DNA of 64,000 nt from Dermanyssus gallinae (lineage: Eukaryota; Arthropoda; Arachnida; Mesostigmata; Dermanyssidae): positions 275,501-339,500 of the forward strand of contig QVRM01000940.1 of NCBI GenBank assembly GCA_003439945.1. The letters run 5' to 3'. The notes below the pieces were generated by a model. That model ran no database searches and was not told the origin of the DNA. It worked only from the letters and a program-made list of their open reading frames with translations. Made by a program: the position numbers and the translations under genes. Below, piece by piece: positions 35,021 through 45,760 of this stretch. Within the stretch, counting starts at the first letter, position 1; the number at the start of each line of letters is the position of its first letter.

Positions 35021-35239
35021 ACCTTTGTCATTAGAGTCCCCCGCTCTAAGATATAAATGATTATATTCCAACAAGAATTGGCTAACCAGAAAACGCGTTT
35101 CATGAATAAAAATCTGGCTCTATCTAGTAACTGTAGATCTATCTTTTCTAATTTTTGTTAATCATCGTATTTATTTCACTCATATTAAGTATGCATATAA
35201 CATGAACAATTATACATATTATACAATTATACAGTCAGC

Positions 35240-37973
35240 TGCTCGCGGCATGTTATTCGAGAGAGGCAGTGCAGTGATCTCTTCGCAAGGGCCAGGCAGG
35301 CAGATGCATGAAACTTGGTACACGCCTGAGAGCACAGTCGACAGACGCACTCGGTGTACTCTTCGTGGAAGCTCGTATTCGAACAAACCAGGTAATGATA
35401 GCCATGAACTATGTATCTGGTAAAGACGTGGCGATTGTCACACGCAAGACCACACCGGAGGTGAGAGGCCCGGAAAACATCCAGGTCTCCGACCTCTCGT
35501 CGAACTTGTTCAACTCTATTTTCCCATTCCGAGATAAAGCTTTCAAATTATACTGTACGCGGCGTCTTCAACCTCAATCGAATTATCTCAACAACTGGTG
35601 CACAGCCTGACATTAGGTGCACAAAGCGGCTTCTTGCCCGCATTGACAGGCAAAGTACTCGCTTCATGTACATTGTAAAACACCTTTCAAGCAAACCAAA
35701 GTTTGCCCGAGTGAGGTGTTCCCATACTCTGTCAAGGCCATACATCAGCGCCGACACAACCTTGAGGTAGAAAAGCGTCGGGACGGACAGTCACCGGACA
35801 TCGCCTATCTCTCCATAAAGAGAAATTAGGGCTGTGCGCGCTGTCTCGACGATGTGAGCAGTGAAGGTCGTCCCAGTATAATGAAGCCGAAGCCCCAGAT
35901 ACCAGAAAGAGTTAACGAATTCCAAGGATTGGCCGCCGCAATGTATAACGTCTTTAGCAGCCAATCGATCTCCTCTTCTGAATTTCATAGCCTTGGTCTT
36001 CATGGCGTTTATTTCCAGCCCTCTTGAGACAAGGAACACCTCCGCCAGAGAAGTGATGCGCTTGATGGCACCCAGGTCGTAATGAGCGACCACTATGTCA
36101 TCTGCGTACATCACAACTGTGGCCTTCTGGAACTCTTGTCGAATATAATCAACAAAATCGGCAAGCAGAGGAGTGAAGGAGACGCAGCTCCTTCGGTCGC
36201 CTTGCGGGGTTCCCACATTTTGCCTTACCTGCAACACTGCCTGCTCACCTTATACCAGTAAGGTGTCCTCATCAAAGAAACTGGAAATTACGCTCATAAG
36301 AGAGCCACCAACCCCTGCGTATTGGAATGACTTCACCAAGAGATCTCGAGGTGCTTTGTCGAAAGCGTTGACGCAGTCTATAAAGACTGCATACAAATGG
36401 CCTCCGGGCATTGCCACAGCTCGCTCTATCTCGGACTGAAGCACATGGATTGCATCACGTGTTCCTCGACCTCTTCGAAAGCCGAATTGCTCCGGCGGAA
36501 GGGTCTGGTCGACAACGTACTCGATCCGTTTTATAACCAATTTGCAGAAGATCTTCTTCAGCGTCTTTTCAGACGCTATACCACGGTATAAGTTTGGGTC
36601 TCGTCTGTCATCACCATGCTTACCCTTAAATAAAAGAGAAAGCCTGGCGATATGCTAGGCTCCTGGCATTTGTCCCCTCTTCATGATCTCGTTGAAGAAA
36701 TCACAAAGATGGCTTGCCAAAAGTGGCTCAGACTGCACCTAGTGCTCATAGTACACTTGGTCTGGCCCCGCACTCTTTCCTCTCGGAAGAGAGTGCAGAA
36801 CCTGACTTACTTCTTCTACTTCAAAGCGCCGATTCATAGTATCCTGCTCCAATATGAGCAGGTGCTCAATCATTGGAGCCAGGCGTACCGTCGCCCCCTA
36901 CGAGGCCGTACGACGTAGGCTGAGGGCTTGCGCTCCGCTCTTTCAAGCAGTCGGATTTCCTCCCGCCTAGCGTATTCACGCTTGTGGTCAAGGCATAGCT
37001 TTATGTAAGCTTTTCTACTATTGAAGTAGTCAAGCCTGCGTCTGGCAAGCAGCTGTGGTGGTGCCTTTACCCTCGCTTGGCGCAAAAGCTCGAGCACCCC
37101 ACGGTGGGCGAGATAGCAAGCCTAAGAAAACCACTGTCGTGATCTCCTCTGCCCCGGTCTCTTCCACCTGACTGCACTTCTCATGGTTCTCTCTAGCAGT
37201 TCACAACAAGTATCCACATCACAGCCCACCTCGAGGCTATCAACCTCTAATAGTGAAAGGTCAACACGCCTCGTGGCAACCAGGTGTGGGTCGCCTTGCT
37301 GCTTAAACCAGATATCTGGAATATTTGCGACTGCTGACACCGGTAGGTGCTTCCTTGCAGCCACCTCGAGAACATCAAAGCTTTCAACTTCGCCATCGAC
37401 AAGGTTGTGAAACAGTAGGTCAATGGTGCTGCTTCCGTTATGACTTATATACGTGTGGTCTTCGCGTGCATTTGCACATGTCAGATCAAAGTATTCCATC
37501 AACTGGAGCAGCACCTCTCCTTTATCGTTAGTAGCCCCACCATCAATACGGGCATTGAAGTCGCCACCGACGATGGTTGGCATAGACAGGTCGAAACCTG
37601 ATATACCGGAACTCACCGTGTCAGCGACCTCTGCCGAGTCAAAATGTGGGGGCAGGTAGAAGACGGCTACGTTCACCCTCATAGACGAGAGACCCACATA
37701 GAAATCGTTCTTCCTCACACATTGCGCCGGCGGCAAACGTTTATGTAGGTAGATTGATAATCTACCCACTGGTCTACTACGGCCTCCAGCAGGTAGAACC
37801 GCCAGCTGGTGGAACCCTCGCGTATTATTGATATGCAGTTCCTCCCGCTGGCAGGTCTCCGTAAAGAGTGCAATGTCCACCGACGTAAGCATGTCAACTG
37901 GCGCTAGGTCTATTGCTCCTCTTAGTCCCTCAAAGTTCCAAATAAGCAGCCGCAGAGACCTAGTAGTCTCCAC
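35240..37973 (-). pseudogene. LINE-A ORF2: endonuclease plus reverse transcriptase, broken
   Basis: The endonuclease frame (37973-37122) has 'LLIWNFEGLRG', 'LFTETCQREE', 'VGGDFNARI' and 'STIDLLFH'. Where a SDH(L/Y)P motif is expected it reads 'RKHLP', so part of the catalytic end is lost. RT follows in several frames: 'LSLLFKGKHG' and 'NLYRGIAS' (about 36620-36580), 'PPEQFGFRRGRGTRDAI', motif A 'FIDCVNAFDKAPRD', 'VGTPQGDRR', catalytic 'YADD' (about 36100), 'FWYLGLRLH'. A C-terminal zinc-like part contains 'CVCRLCSQ' (about 35325). The 3' end has TATAATTG-type repeats (about 35205-35235). The frame has no ATG near its start and is in phase with ORF1. At least four lesions. Confidence 0.75.
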
Positions 37974-37997
37974 GTTAGCATCTCTAGATCTGTTCAG

Positions 37998-39089
37998 TCA
38001 CTTGCGAAGAGCCGGACCGCCAGGCGCGATAAAGCTTTCCATAACCATTTTCTCGTAGGGAGCACCACCAGCCCAACGACGAAATAGGATACCTTCTGGC
38101 CAGAATTCACTCTTGCTGCACTTTGCGTACTCGCCGTCACCCAGCACTAAACAGAACACGGCATAATTTCCCTGCGTCCGCATTTTGAATACTGCCTTTA
38201 CACAAATGCTCCTGTTAACGAGCCATGTGTGTAGGTTGACAGCTGACGTTTTCGCCGCCAGCCGTGCTACTCTCAGCGCGCTGAACCTGCCTGGCCCAGC
38301 ATACACTTCAAGATCTCCTACTACATCAGCTGCACTGCCTTTCTGCATACGATGCTTTGTTTTGCCGCTCCTCCTCCGTTGGACGGTGACAAAACCATCG
38401 TTGTCTTCCTCGTCTTTCCTCGCCTTTGCGGTTGTCTCCGTTGGCGACGTTGCGGACGCTGCCGCTTCCCTTGCCGTTGGCGTGTTGTCATCCATTGGCT
38501 CATATTCTTCGAGGGTAGTGGCGGTGTTGTTGTTGCCGCCGCTACTGCTACCGCTGCTGTTAAGACCAGCTGCTGTAGCACTGCGCTTGGCGCCGCAGAG
38601 ACCGGCCTTGCCGTTCTCTCCGGTGGCGCTGTCGTCGATCGACTTTGTTGGTACAAGCAGATCTCCGCCTTCCGTCAACCGTGACTTCTTGTTCTTCCGC
38701 GCTTTCCGTGTTCCGTCTGTTTTCTTCACGCTAACTTTTTCTTTTAGCGTAGAGTTTAAACACCCCTCGATGGTTTCGGGGTGCGCAAGTTGCTTCAGGG
38801 GAGCCGCTTCATTGCTGGCGACTTTTCGCTGGAGCTCCGTGTGTGATGCCCACAGCTTCACTAAGTTCCACTGTAGCACACACAAACGTTCCTTTATAAG
38901 GACAAAGTTGGGTTCCACTGATTCACAGGAGCCGCACGACACGAACTGTGTGTCCTCGGGGGGCACGGGGTTTAGGCACCCCCCGTGAAACACAGTAGAG
39001 CAGCCTTGGTTACAAATAACCAGTTGTTCTCCCGTTTTAAACGGGAGCGAACACTTTGCACATTCGAACATCACGGTAGCAGACGACAA
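37998..39089 (-). CDS. LINE-A ORF1 with PHD finger
   Basis: An intact frame of 363 codons. Residues 10-55 carry a C4HC3 PHD-type zinc finger (C10, C13, C26, C30, H35, C38, C52, C55). The middle is low-complexity Ser/Gly/Asn and Thr-rich with basic patches such as 'RRRSGKTKHRMQKG'. The C-terminal domain has 'VNRSICVKAVFKMR', 'FCLVLGDGEY' and 'SEFWPEGILFRRWAGG', resembling the 'FWPxGVxVRxW' domain of many invertebrate LINE ORF1 proteins. Expected role: RNA and/or chromatin binding in the retrotransposition RNP. Its TGA stop (complement 37998-38000) is followed in the same frame by the ORF2 endonuclease with no intervening stop or start, so readthrough or a former fusion is possible. Confidence 0.8.
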   Translation of the reverse strand: MSSATVMFECAKCSLPFKTGEQLVICNQGCSTVFHGGCLNPVPPEDTQFVSCGSCESVEPNFVLIKERLCVLQWNLVKLWASHTELQRKVASNEAAPLKQLAHPETIEGCLNSTLKEKVSVKKTDGTRKARKNKKSRLTEGGDLLVPTKSIDDSATGENGKAGLCGAKRSATAAGLNSSGSSSGGNNNTATTLEEYEPMDDNTPTAREAAASATSPTETTAKARKDEEDNDGFVTVQRRRSGKTKHRMQKGSAADVVGDLEVYAGPGRFSALRVARLAAKTSAVNLHTWLVNRSICVKAVFKMRTQGNYAVFCLVLGDGEYAKCSKSEFWPEGILFRRWAGGAPYEKMVMESFIAPGGPALRK

Positions 39090-39517
39090 CTTCTTCTTAA
39101 TTTTTGTTAATGGAACTTTTTTGGTCGTCTCCGGATGGCAAATTTATTTAAATTCTGTATTTTTTCATTAAGCTTAAAATTTCCATAATTACCCATTTTT
39201 ACACAATTACAACAATTGTTTCAAGTACAGAAACGGCTTTCGCCCGTGTCCGTTGCGAGAGAGAGAGAGATAATACATTCTAGAGAAACTGAACAGATAT
39301 GTTCAAATAGTAAGTCATAAACGTCCCACGGTTGCAGGAGATATGAACGCGAGACTCGAGCTGCCCACGGGTGCGAGGGCGAAGCAGACAATATGGGCAG
39401 GAACTAAAGTTTGTGAGTAGAGTCACATGCATCGCACTGACCCTCAGTCAAGACTGTTGCTGCGCACGTTAAACAGACTCGGAAAACAATATCTAAGTCA
39501 TCGACACTTGAAGTCTT
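39090..39517. other. LINE-A 5' flank, AT-rich
   Basis: May include the LINE-A 5' UTR. Contains a short (GA)n tract at about 39257-39272. No gene seen. Confidence 0.4.
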
Positions 39518-39687
39518 TGGGCTGACCCTCAGCCAAAATTTAACGTCCACGGGACTGCTTATCGCATTGCTTCATATACGGACCCTATAAATAGAAATGT
39601 GCAACAGTGGGGCTTGAACCCGCGCACCTATGTGTCTTCCCCGGCTTCGAGACGCAAACGAATGCACCACGCCACCGGGCTTGACAA
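39518..39687 (-). mobile_element. SINE-1, copy 2
   Basis: Minus-strand unit with box A 'CGGTGGCGTGGTGCATTCG' and box B 'GGTTCAAGCCCC', then the same body and terminal 'GGCTGAGGGTCAGCCC' as copies 1 and 3. This copy has the best preserved head. Confidence 0.8.
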
Positions 39688-40196
39688 CATTGACACTTAA
39701 GATCCCGCAAATGCTGCAGTTGCATCATACGGCATTCAGCTTCCATGAGCGAAACTAAGTGTCTCGCAGCTAGCGGTACTTGACCGCGGTAAACCTGCTT
39801 TTCTGAAATGGATATTAGGCTTACAATCCTCCACATGTAACGTCTTGTTTCGCTTACCTTATTCGTAGAACATATTAGAGCGCAATGTGCACTTCCAGAG
39901 ACCCCAGCGTATCTCCAGTTCATTGAGCTGTTTGAGAAAAAAGATGCGCATATTTTTAGCAGAGAAAACACTAAGCATAATAGTGGAAGAAACTAGGTAA
40001 GGCACATAGACATGAAAGGTCTAGTACAGCTCGGCAAAAAAAAATTTTTGGCAATGAAATGAGGGGCGGAATTGTCTTCTAAAAATAAGCAATTGCATGT
40101 AAAAGCCAAAATATGAAAATTGTAACAAGTTTGATTTTTTTGGAAAATTATTTTCATCAATCATTTGTCACGTTATCATTTGTTCTACTTTAAGCT
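39688..40196. other. intergenic; possible relic of the foldback element end
   Basis: No gene. At 40018-40080 'CAGCTCGGCAAAAAAAAATT' and 'GAGGGGCGGAATTGTCTT' resemble the element end at 55990-56040 ('GAACTCGGCAAGAAAATAAA' and 'GGACGCGGAAACGTTTTG'). The match is loose. Confidence 0.35.
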
Positions 40197-40515
40197 TTTT
40201 TTTTTTTTTTTACTACTGAAACCTTTCAGCATTACTTTGGGGGATTACGGGAATCCAGACGGACATGCGCCACCCCAGCCATGGTGACTAGTCTGGGACT
40301 CGCAAACCCAGTAAACCCGCTTCCCCCCCACCCCCAGGGATCGGTTACTGCGTAGGCATTGCTTCGAATCCATGGGAGTGGTGTTGCACCAACTCCTACA
40401 TTCTACTCCAATCTGGCATCATCCATCGTCTCATGTCTGCCTTGGTGCACCTCAGACGCGTCAGCCAGACCGTTAACGCCTTCCACAGCTCCGCCACCTG
40501 GGGATGCGTCGAGAG
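40197..40515 (-). other. R1-like element 3' UTR and poly(A) tail
   Basis: Between the ORF2 stop and a run of about 15 T on the plus strand (40197-40211), i.e. a poly(A) tail in element sense. This fixes the 3' end of the minus-strand R1-like element. Confidence 0.6.
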
Positions 40516-43500
40516 TCATCGCCTAGAGCGTCCCTGGCTGTCCCTGCCTAATCCCAAGGCTGGTTTGCCTTTGCTGCCTATTTCCCCTTCTTTCCCTGTC
40601 ACCTCGGGCGCTCCCTCTCGACTGGATCGGGGGCTATTGTTGAAACGAGCTCTCCTGGCAGTTTCCTTGGCCACCTTTAAGCACATGATAGTCTCGAAGA
40701 AGGCACAGGACTCCCTCCACGCCTTCCCCGAAGTCAGCATGTGTGCTACAACCTTCTTGATCGGCTTTCCTCTCACGGTGGTCGCACCCGCGTCTCTGGC
40801 TTCTTGGAGGGCCGGACACCGCAGAACTGTATGCTCGACATCGTCCGTCTCACCCGATCTGCATAACGCGCAGATGTCGACACTCGCCTTGTTAATTCTT
40901 ACCATGTACGTTTGGAACTGGCAATGCCCGGTCAGCACCTGTGTCGTACCATAAGCCAGCTTAACGTCGTTGCAGTCGTACCACGCCTTCAGGTCAGGGA
41001 TAAGGTCTCTGGTCCAGCTCCCCGCGGGCGGCCTCCGAGGGTCTCCCGGCTGCACTGCGGCCCATTCTTCATGCCACCGGGCGATTGTCCTTGATCTAGC
41101 CGTTGTTAAGTCTAGATCGCCATCCTTCCATCTTTTGGCCCGTTCACTTGCCAGCAGATCCCATGGCAGCATCTTAGACAGGACCAAGAGGGCCGCGGTC
41201 GACACCGTGCGGTAAACCCGGCAGACACGAATGGCTACCGGCCGCTGTGACGATCGAAGCGCTCTCCTGTTTCTTTGTGTCCTCAGCGCCATGTCTGCCC
41301 ACACTGGAGCCGCGTATAGCGCTACTGACTCTGCTACACTGGCCAACAGGCGCCGCCTGCCTTCTGTGCAGCCGCCGACTCTGGGCATTAACCGCGCCAG
41401 GCCGGCCGCGACCTTGTGGGCTTTACCAGCCACATGCTGTATATGCGCCGATCCATTGAGACCTTTGTCGAGCACCACTCCGAGATACTTTGCTGTCCGA
41501 GCAAGCTTGACAGGATGACCGTTTAGACGCAGGCGGATGTTCCGGGTTTTCTTCCTGCCTGTAAGGTACATTGCTTCCGTCTTGTGCGAGGCCAGTCTTA
41601 GTGAATGGTCTTCCATCCACTCTGCCACCTGCTCCAAGGCTTCATTAGCGGCATACTCCAGGGCCCCAGTTTCCCGTGTCGTGATAACCAGCGCCAAGTC
41701 ATCGGCATAGGCCACCATCTCAACACCCGCCGGTAGGTCCGGCAGCTCGAGGACCCCGTCATAGGCTAGGTTCCACAGAATCGGCCCTAAGACCGACCTC
41801 TGAGGAACCCCCGCAGAGATCTCATATTCCTGATCGCCGGCCGACAGCTTTCTTTCCGATAGGTAGGACGAAATTATCCGGCGAATGTATGGCGAAATGC
41901 CCTTGCGCCTCATTGCGTCCATGGCCACCTCCCAGCTCATCGAGTTGAAGACATTCTTGACGTCCAGGAGGACGAGCACAACGAAGTCTCTTGTTTTCGG
42001 GGTCCTTGTTAACTGTTCGGTCGCCCGTTCCAAAACACGTGTAAGGGCGCCAAGCGTGGACTTTCCCTTACGGAAACCGTACTGGGCGTCTGACAGGGCC
42101 CCTTTGAGCTCAATCTCAGCGTTGAGTTTCTCTACGATAACATTCTCTAAGATCTTGCCCATTGTGTCAAGAAGACATATAGGCCGGTAAGCAGAACTAC
42201 TTGCTAAAGTATTGCTCTCTCCCGTTGGTTTGGGGATTAGGACCAGGTTGGCGTTTTTCCACAGCCGCGGAAATCGCCCTTCTCTTAGAAGACGCAACAC
42301 CAGTGCTTGAAACAGCTTCGGCCATCGCTGAACCAGTAGCTTCGCCGCTCCAGGAGGTACTCCATCCGGGCCGGGTGCTTTACCGGGTGTCAATCGCTGC
42401 CATACTCTCTCGACTTCCTCCAACGTCTCGGGAATATCTTCTTCAGCAACCAGAGGCTCCTCCCCGTCGCCTCTCCACAAGTGAACCGGGAACAAGCTAT
42501 GGACCTGATTCTTTAGAACATCCGGCGGGAGTCTCGGAGAAGGCGCCCGAAGCCTGTCCATAACGATTCGGTACGCTAACCCCCACACGTCTCTCTCCAT
42601 GTCCTCTGCCAGCTGTTTCCACGCCTGTACCTTACTCTTCCAGATGAGGCCTTGAAGGTCCTCGCGGGCAGCTCTGTAACTTTCTAGGAGTGTGGCCGAT
42701 TGCTCGTCAACCTCTAGCCCCCTCTCCCCTTGGTTCAACCTTCCACTCAGCCAGCTGCGTTGCCTAGTATACGCCCTGTTTAGCCTTGTGCATCGCTTTA
42801 TCGCTTCCCCGATCTCTTTGCTCTACCAGTAAACGGACCGGTGCCGTCGGGCACCTCCGCCGTTCGGGTGGGGCGGGCCAGCCTTTGTACATGCGGCAAT
42901 GAGTGTTTCAAGGAGTCGATTTTCGTCCACCGTTCCCACTCCCATCGTCCGACACCTCGCGTCGATCTCTTTTTCTAGCTGTCTCATCTGCCACCGTCTG
43001 CCCCGGGTAGCTGATGCTGGAAGCGTCGCGGTTGGGCTCGTACCTCGAAGCAGATGTAGCGGTGGTCGCTGTGGTTATGAACCGTATCGACCCTCCACCC
43101 GGTTATCGCCGTGAATGCCCGTTCGTTGGCAAGCGTGAGATCTACGTGGGATTCCCTCCCTGCCCGTGAGAACGTCGGAACGTCCCCGTCGTTGACAGCC
43201 ATAAGCCCCTGCTCTGCCATCCATTCCAGTAAGATTTGTCCTCTTTCCAAAGTGTTACGACTACCCCATGCAGTACTGGCCGAGTTGAAGTCCCCGGTAA
43301 CAATCAATGGTTTTCCCTCGTGCGTGCCTAAGCTACGGCCTAGTTGACCCAGGAAAACCTGAAACTCCTGTATCTCCCTATTAGGTGAAAAATAGCACGA
43401 GTAGAGAACACCCACCCTGTCTAATTCCACCCACGCAAAGCCACTTTCGCCACTCTCCTGAGCCCGTACTGCCCATTTGGCGTTGCCCTCTCCTGTCCAC

Positions 43501-43680
43501 CAGGTTGCCGCATCGTTGCGTTCATCGGTATTTATAGAGCTCTTCTTGCTCATTCGCTTCTTGTTCGGTTCCGAAAGGAGGCATAATGCTATGCCCCTCT
43601 CCCGGACCGTCTCCTCAAGCAGGTCGTTCAGCTTCTCTCCGCTTCCTTTTACCCTCGAACTTCTCGAGGTTACTCTTACG
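40516..43680 (-). pseudogene. R1-like LINE ORF2 (endonuclease + RT), nearly intact
   Basis: The endonuclease (43640-42984) has 'ALCLLSEPNKKR', 'YFSPNREIQEFQ', 'VTGDFNSASTAWGS' and 'HNHSDHRY', so its catalytic motifs are present. Near 42990 a frameshift occurs, and at about 42826 'VYW' is followed by a TAG where Trp is usual. RT then runs uninterrupted to 40516 (740 codons): 'GKAPGPDGVPPGAAK', 'VLIPKPTG', 'YRPICLLDTMGKILE', 'YGFRKGKSTLGALTRVLE', motif A 'LLDVKNVFNSMSW', 'GVPQRSVLGPILWNLAYD', catalytic 'YADD', then 'CALCRSGETDDVEHTVLRC' (CX2CX8HX4C). Oddities are NAF to NVF and PQG to PQR. ORF2 overlaps the ORF1 end in another frame, as in R1-type elements. Nicks target DNA and primes reverse transcription. 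Confidence 0.9.
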
Positions 43681-45760
43681 AGCAGCCTCCTTCAGCTCCT
43701 CAAGTTTTTTTGTCAGCACTGGGCATTTGCTTGACGAAGCCGAGTGCCCGTCGACTTTGCAGATATAGCAATGCCCGGTTTCGCTAGGGCACGCACTAAG
43801 GAGGTGCCCAACGTCGCCGCACCGGTAACAGCGTCGGCCTTGCGCTTTCTCCTCCTGACAGTTGTTAGCCATGTGGCCTTGCTTCTCGCAGTTAATCCTC
43901 TGCCCGGCACGTGGTGTTACCGATCTGCAGGTGCTTCATGTTGACTAGTCTTTTTGCCGCCGCAGTCGGGAGAACGACAAGACACTGTTCTGCCGGACCG
44001 CGGGTCTTCTGTGCGCATGCGCATATCTGCCGGCATGCTCAACTTTTGCCTTATCGTTTTTTCGATGCTGTCGCTGTCCGCAAACGGGTCCACGTCGCGC
44101 AGTACGATCGTCTTTGGCGGTCCCCTAGAGTCTCGGCAATCAATCTTTATGTTGATCGATCGTGCTAGCGTCTCAGTAAATGTGCCTGTTGATGCCTTTG
44201 TGCCGGTCATCTAACGAGAACGTCCCCACTTTCGGTCGTGGCTAGTCCTCCGCGCGCGGCCAATACTACGCCCGCCGCTCTGAGGTCTGCATTTTTTCGC
44301 ACGCTCATGAGCGTTTCTGCTGCAGGTTTACCCTCAATCTTCCTTACCCGGACAGTGGTATGGCTCGCCCACGTCTGGTCTGAGACGTTTGTCTCTTTTG
44401 GTAAGCTTCGATCCGCGGGCGGTGTTCTAACATTGAGTTCGACATCACAGTCGAGTACCCGACAGTACGCCTCAAGGATCTGAGGGATTGTGTAGTCTCC
44501 CAGCTCCTCGGTCACAGCCACAGCTGGTGCCTTCTCCCGCCTATCTACATTAAGGGTATGCAGGAGTCTACCAAAAAGCCTAATTAAGTCGGCCGAGGTC
44601 GCCCCCAAGGAGACCATCCCGGCCACTAGCGTTCGTGACGCCTCCGGGGGACTCTGGTGTATTCCCTCCGCCTCCCCTTCTTCGTCTATCTCGCCGTCGC
44701 CGACGACCTCAAAATCGCTTTTGCATCTAAGTGCCGCCACCTTTTCTGGTTCAAGGTCGGCCAGCGCTGCCGCACCGGGAAACTGAGGAAGCACATGTTC
44801 GATGAGTCCTCTGTCTCTCTCCGATCCCTTCATCATAATGAGTCCTCGCGCTTCTCTAGGGCTCCCAATCCCCCTAAGGCTTAGCTTCACCCTTTTGAAG
44901 CATCTCTCTGGCCATCTCTTTAACACTATGCGTGCCGTCTCCTCTACGTCGTTGTTTCGGGTTGCCGCTTCCAAGGCCGTGTCGATCGTTGCAGCCGTCT
45001 CGGCCTCTCTCGCCTCGATCTGCTCCTTACCGAGCTTCTGATTACATTTCGAACAAAGTGAGTTTCCGTGCAGCTCGAGCACCCTGTTCACCCCAGCAAG
45101 CTTTCGGACTTCTTCCTCAAGCTCGGCCTTAGGCTTTAGTAAGGCGTCTACCTCATTGTTGCCAGGTGCGCATCTGCTCGGCAACTCCGTCTGCGTCTTT
45201 AGGCTCAATTCTTCTCATTGGAAGCCTTTACAGGCAACTCAGGCACGGTTTTGACCCCGCCCTTAGTCTTTGACTGAAGATAATCCAGCCATGGTCCGTT
45301 GTCCTTTAAGCCCCCATCGTTCTCGTTACCCTCATCATCACTCGCGTCTGCAGGTGTTTCAGTCTTTCGTCTTCGCTTCGGGGTTTGTTTCGACGTCTTT
45401 TCCGTGATCTTCCCGCTCTTCCCTTTTTTCCTCCTCGTTTTCTCTTTTGTTGTCCATTGCCTGTTTTCCCGCACAGTTTTGGTCTCCCTTCACCACTACC
45501 TGCGTATTCACATCCTCCGCGCCGTCGTCCTCTGGGCTGGAGGTGTGTATGAACACTCCCCCCAGAGCTCTCTTCGGTTGGCTCCCTTTCATTCTTCTCT
45601 CGCTCGTCTCTGTCGTTTCCGTTCTTTCGCCTCCATTCCATTGCGTTGGCGCCCTTTGCGTCAGCCCCGAGGGGGCGAATATCGCCGGCATTTTTCGCCT
45701 ATTGTCCCCACCCTCGGAACTCATCGTGTTTGAGCTTGACACAATGTCAAGGTCGCTCAA
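43615..45760 (-). pseudogene. R1-like LINE ORF1 (gag), frameshifted
   Basis: Starts at about 45760 with 'MSDLDIVSSSNTMSSEGG', followed by a charged N-terminus. The main domain (45208-44207, 333 codons) has 'CSKCNQKLGKEQIEA' and 'IVLKRWPERCFKRVKLSLRG', then 'LGDYTIPQILEAYCRVLDC'. It continues at 44210-43917 with 'INIKIDCRDSRGPPKTIVL'. The last frame (43872-43615) carries two zinc knuckles, 'CYRCGDVGHLLSAC' (CX2CX4HX4C) and 'CYICKVDGHSASSSKC' (CX2CX4HX6C), then a basic tail. Frameshifts fall near 45400, 45206, 44210 and 43910. The expected protein binds element RNA. The same gag type is seen in the sense copy at 31358-32930. Confidence 0.8.

Noticed and set aside
38185..38988. 267-codon plus-strand frame
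   Set aside because: Antisense shadow of LINE-A ORF1, whose PHD finger and C-terminal domain make the minus strand the coding strand.
39603..39687. A tRNA gene in SINE-1
   Set aside because: The same tRNA-like head occurs three times with a shared non-tRNA body, so it is a SINE.
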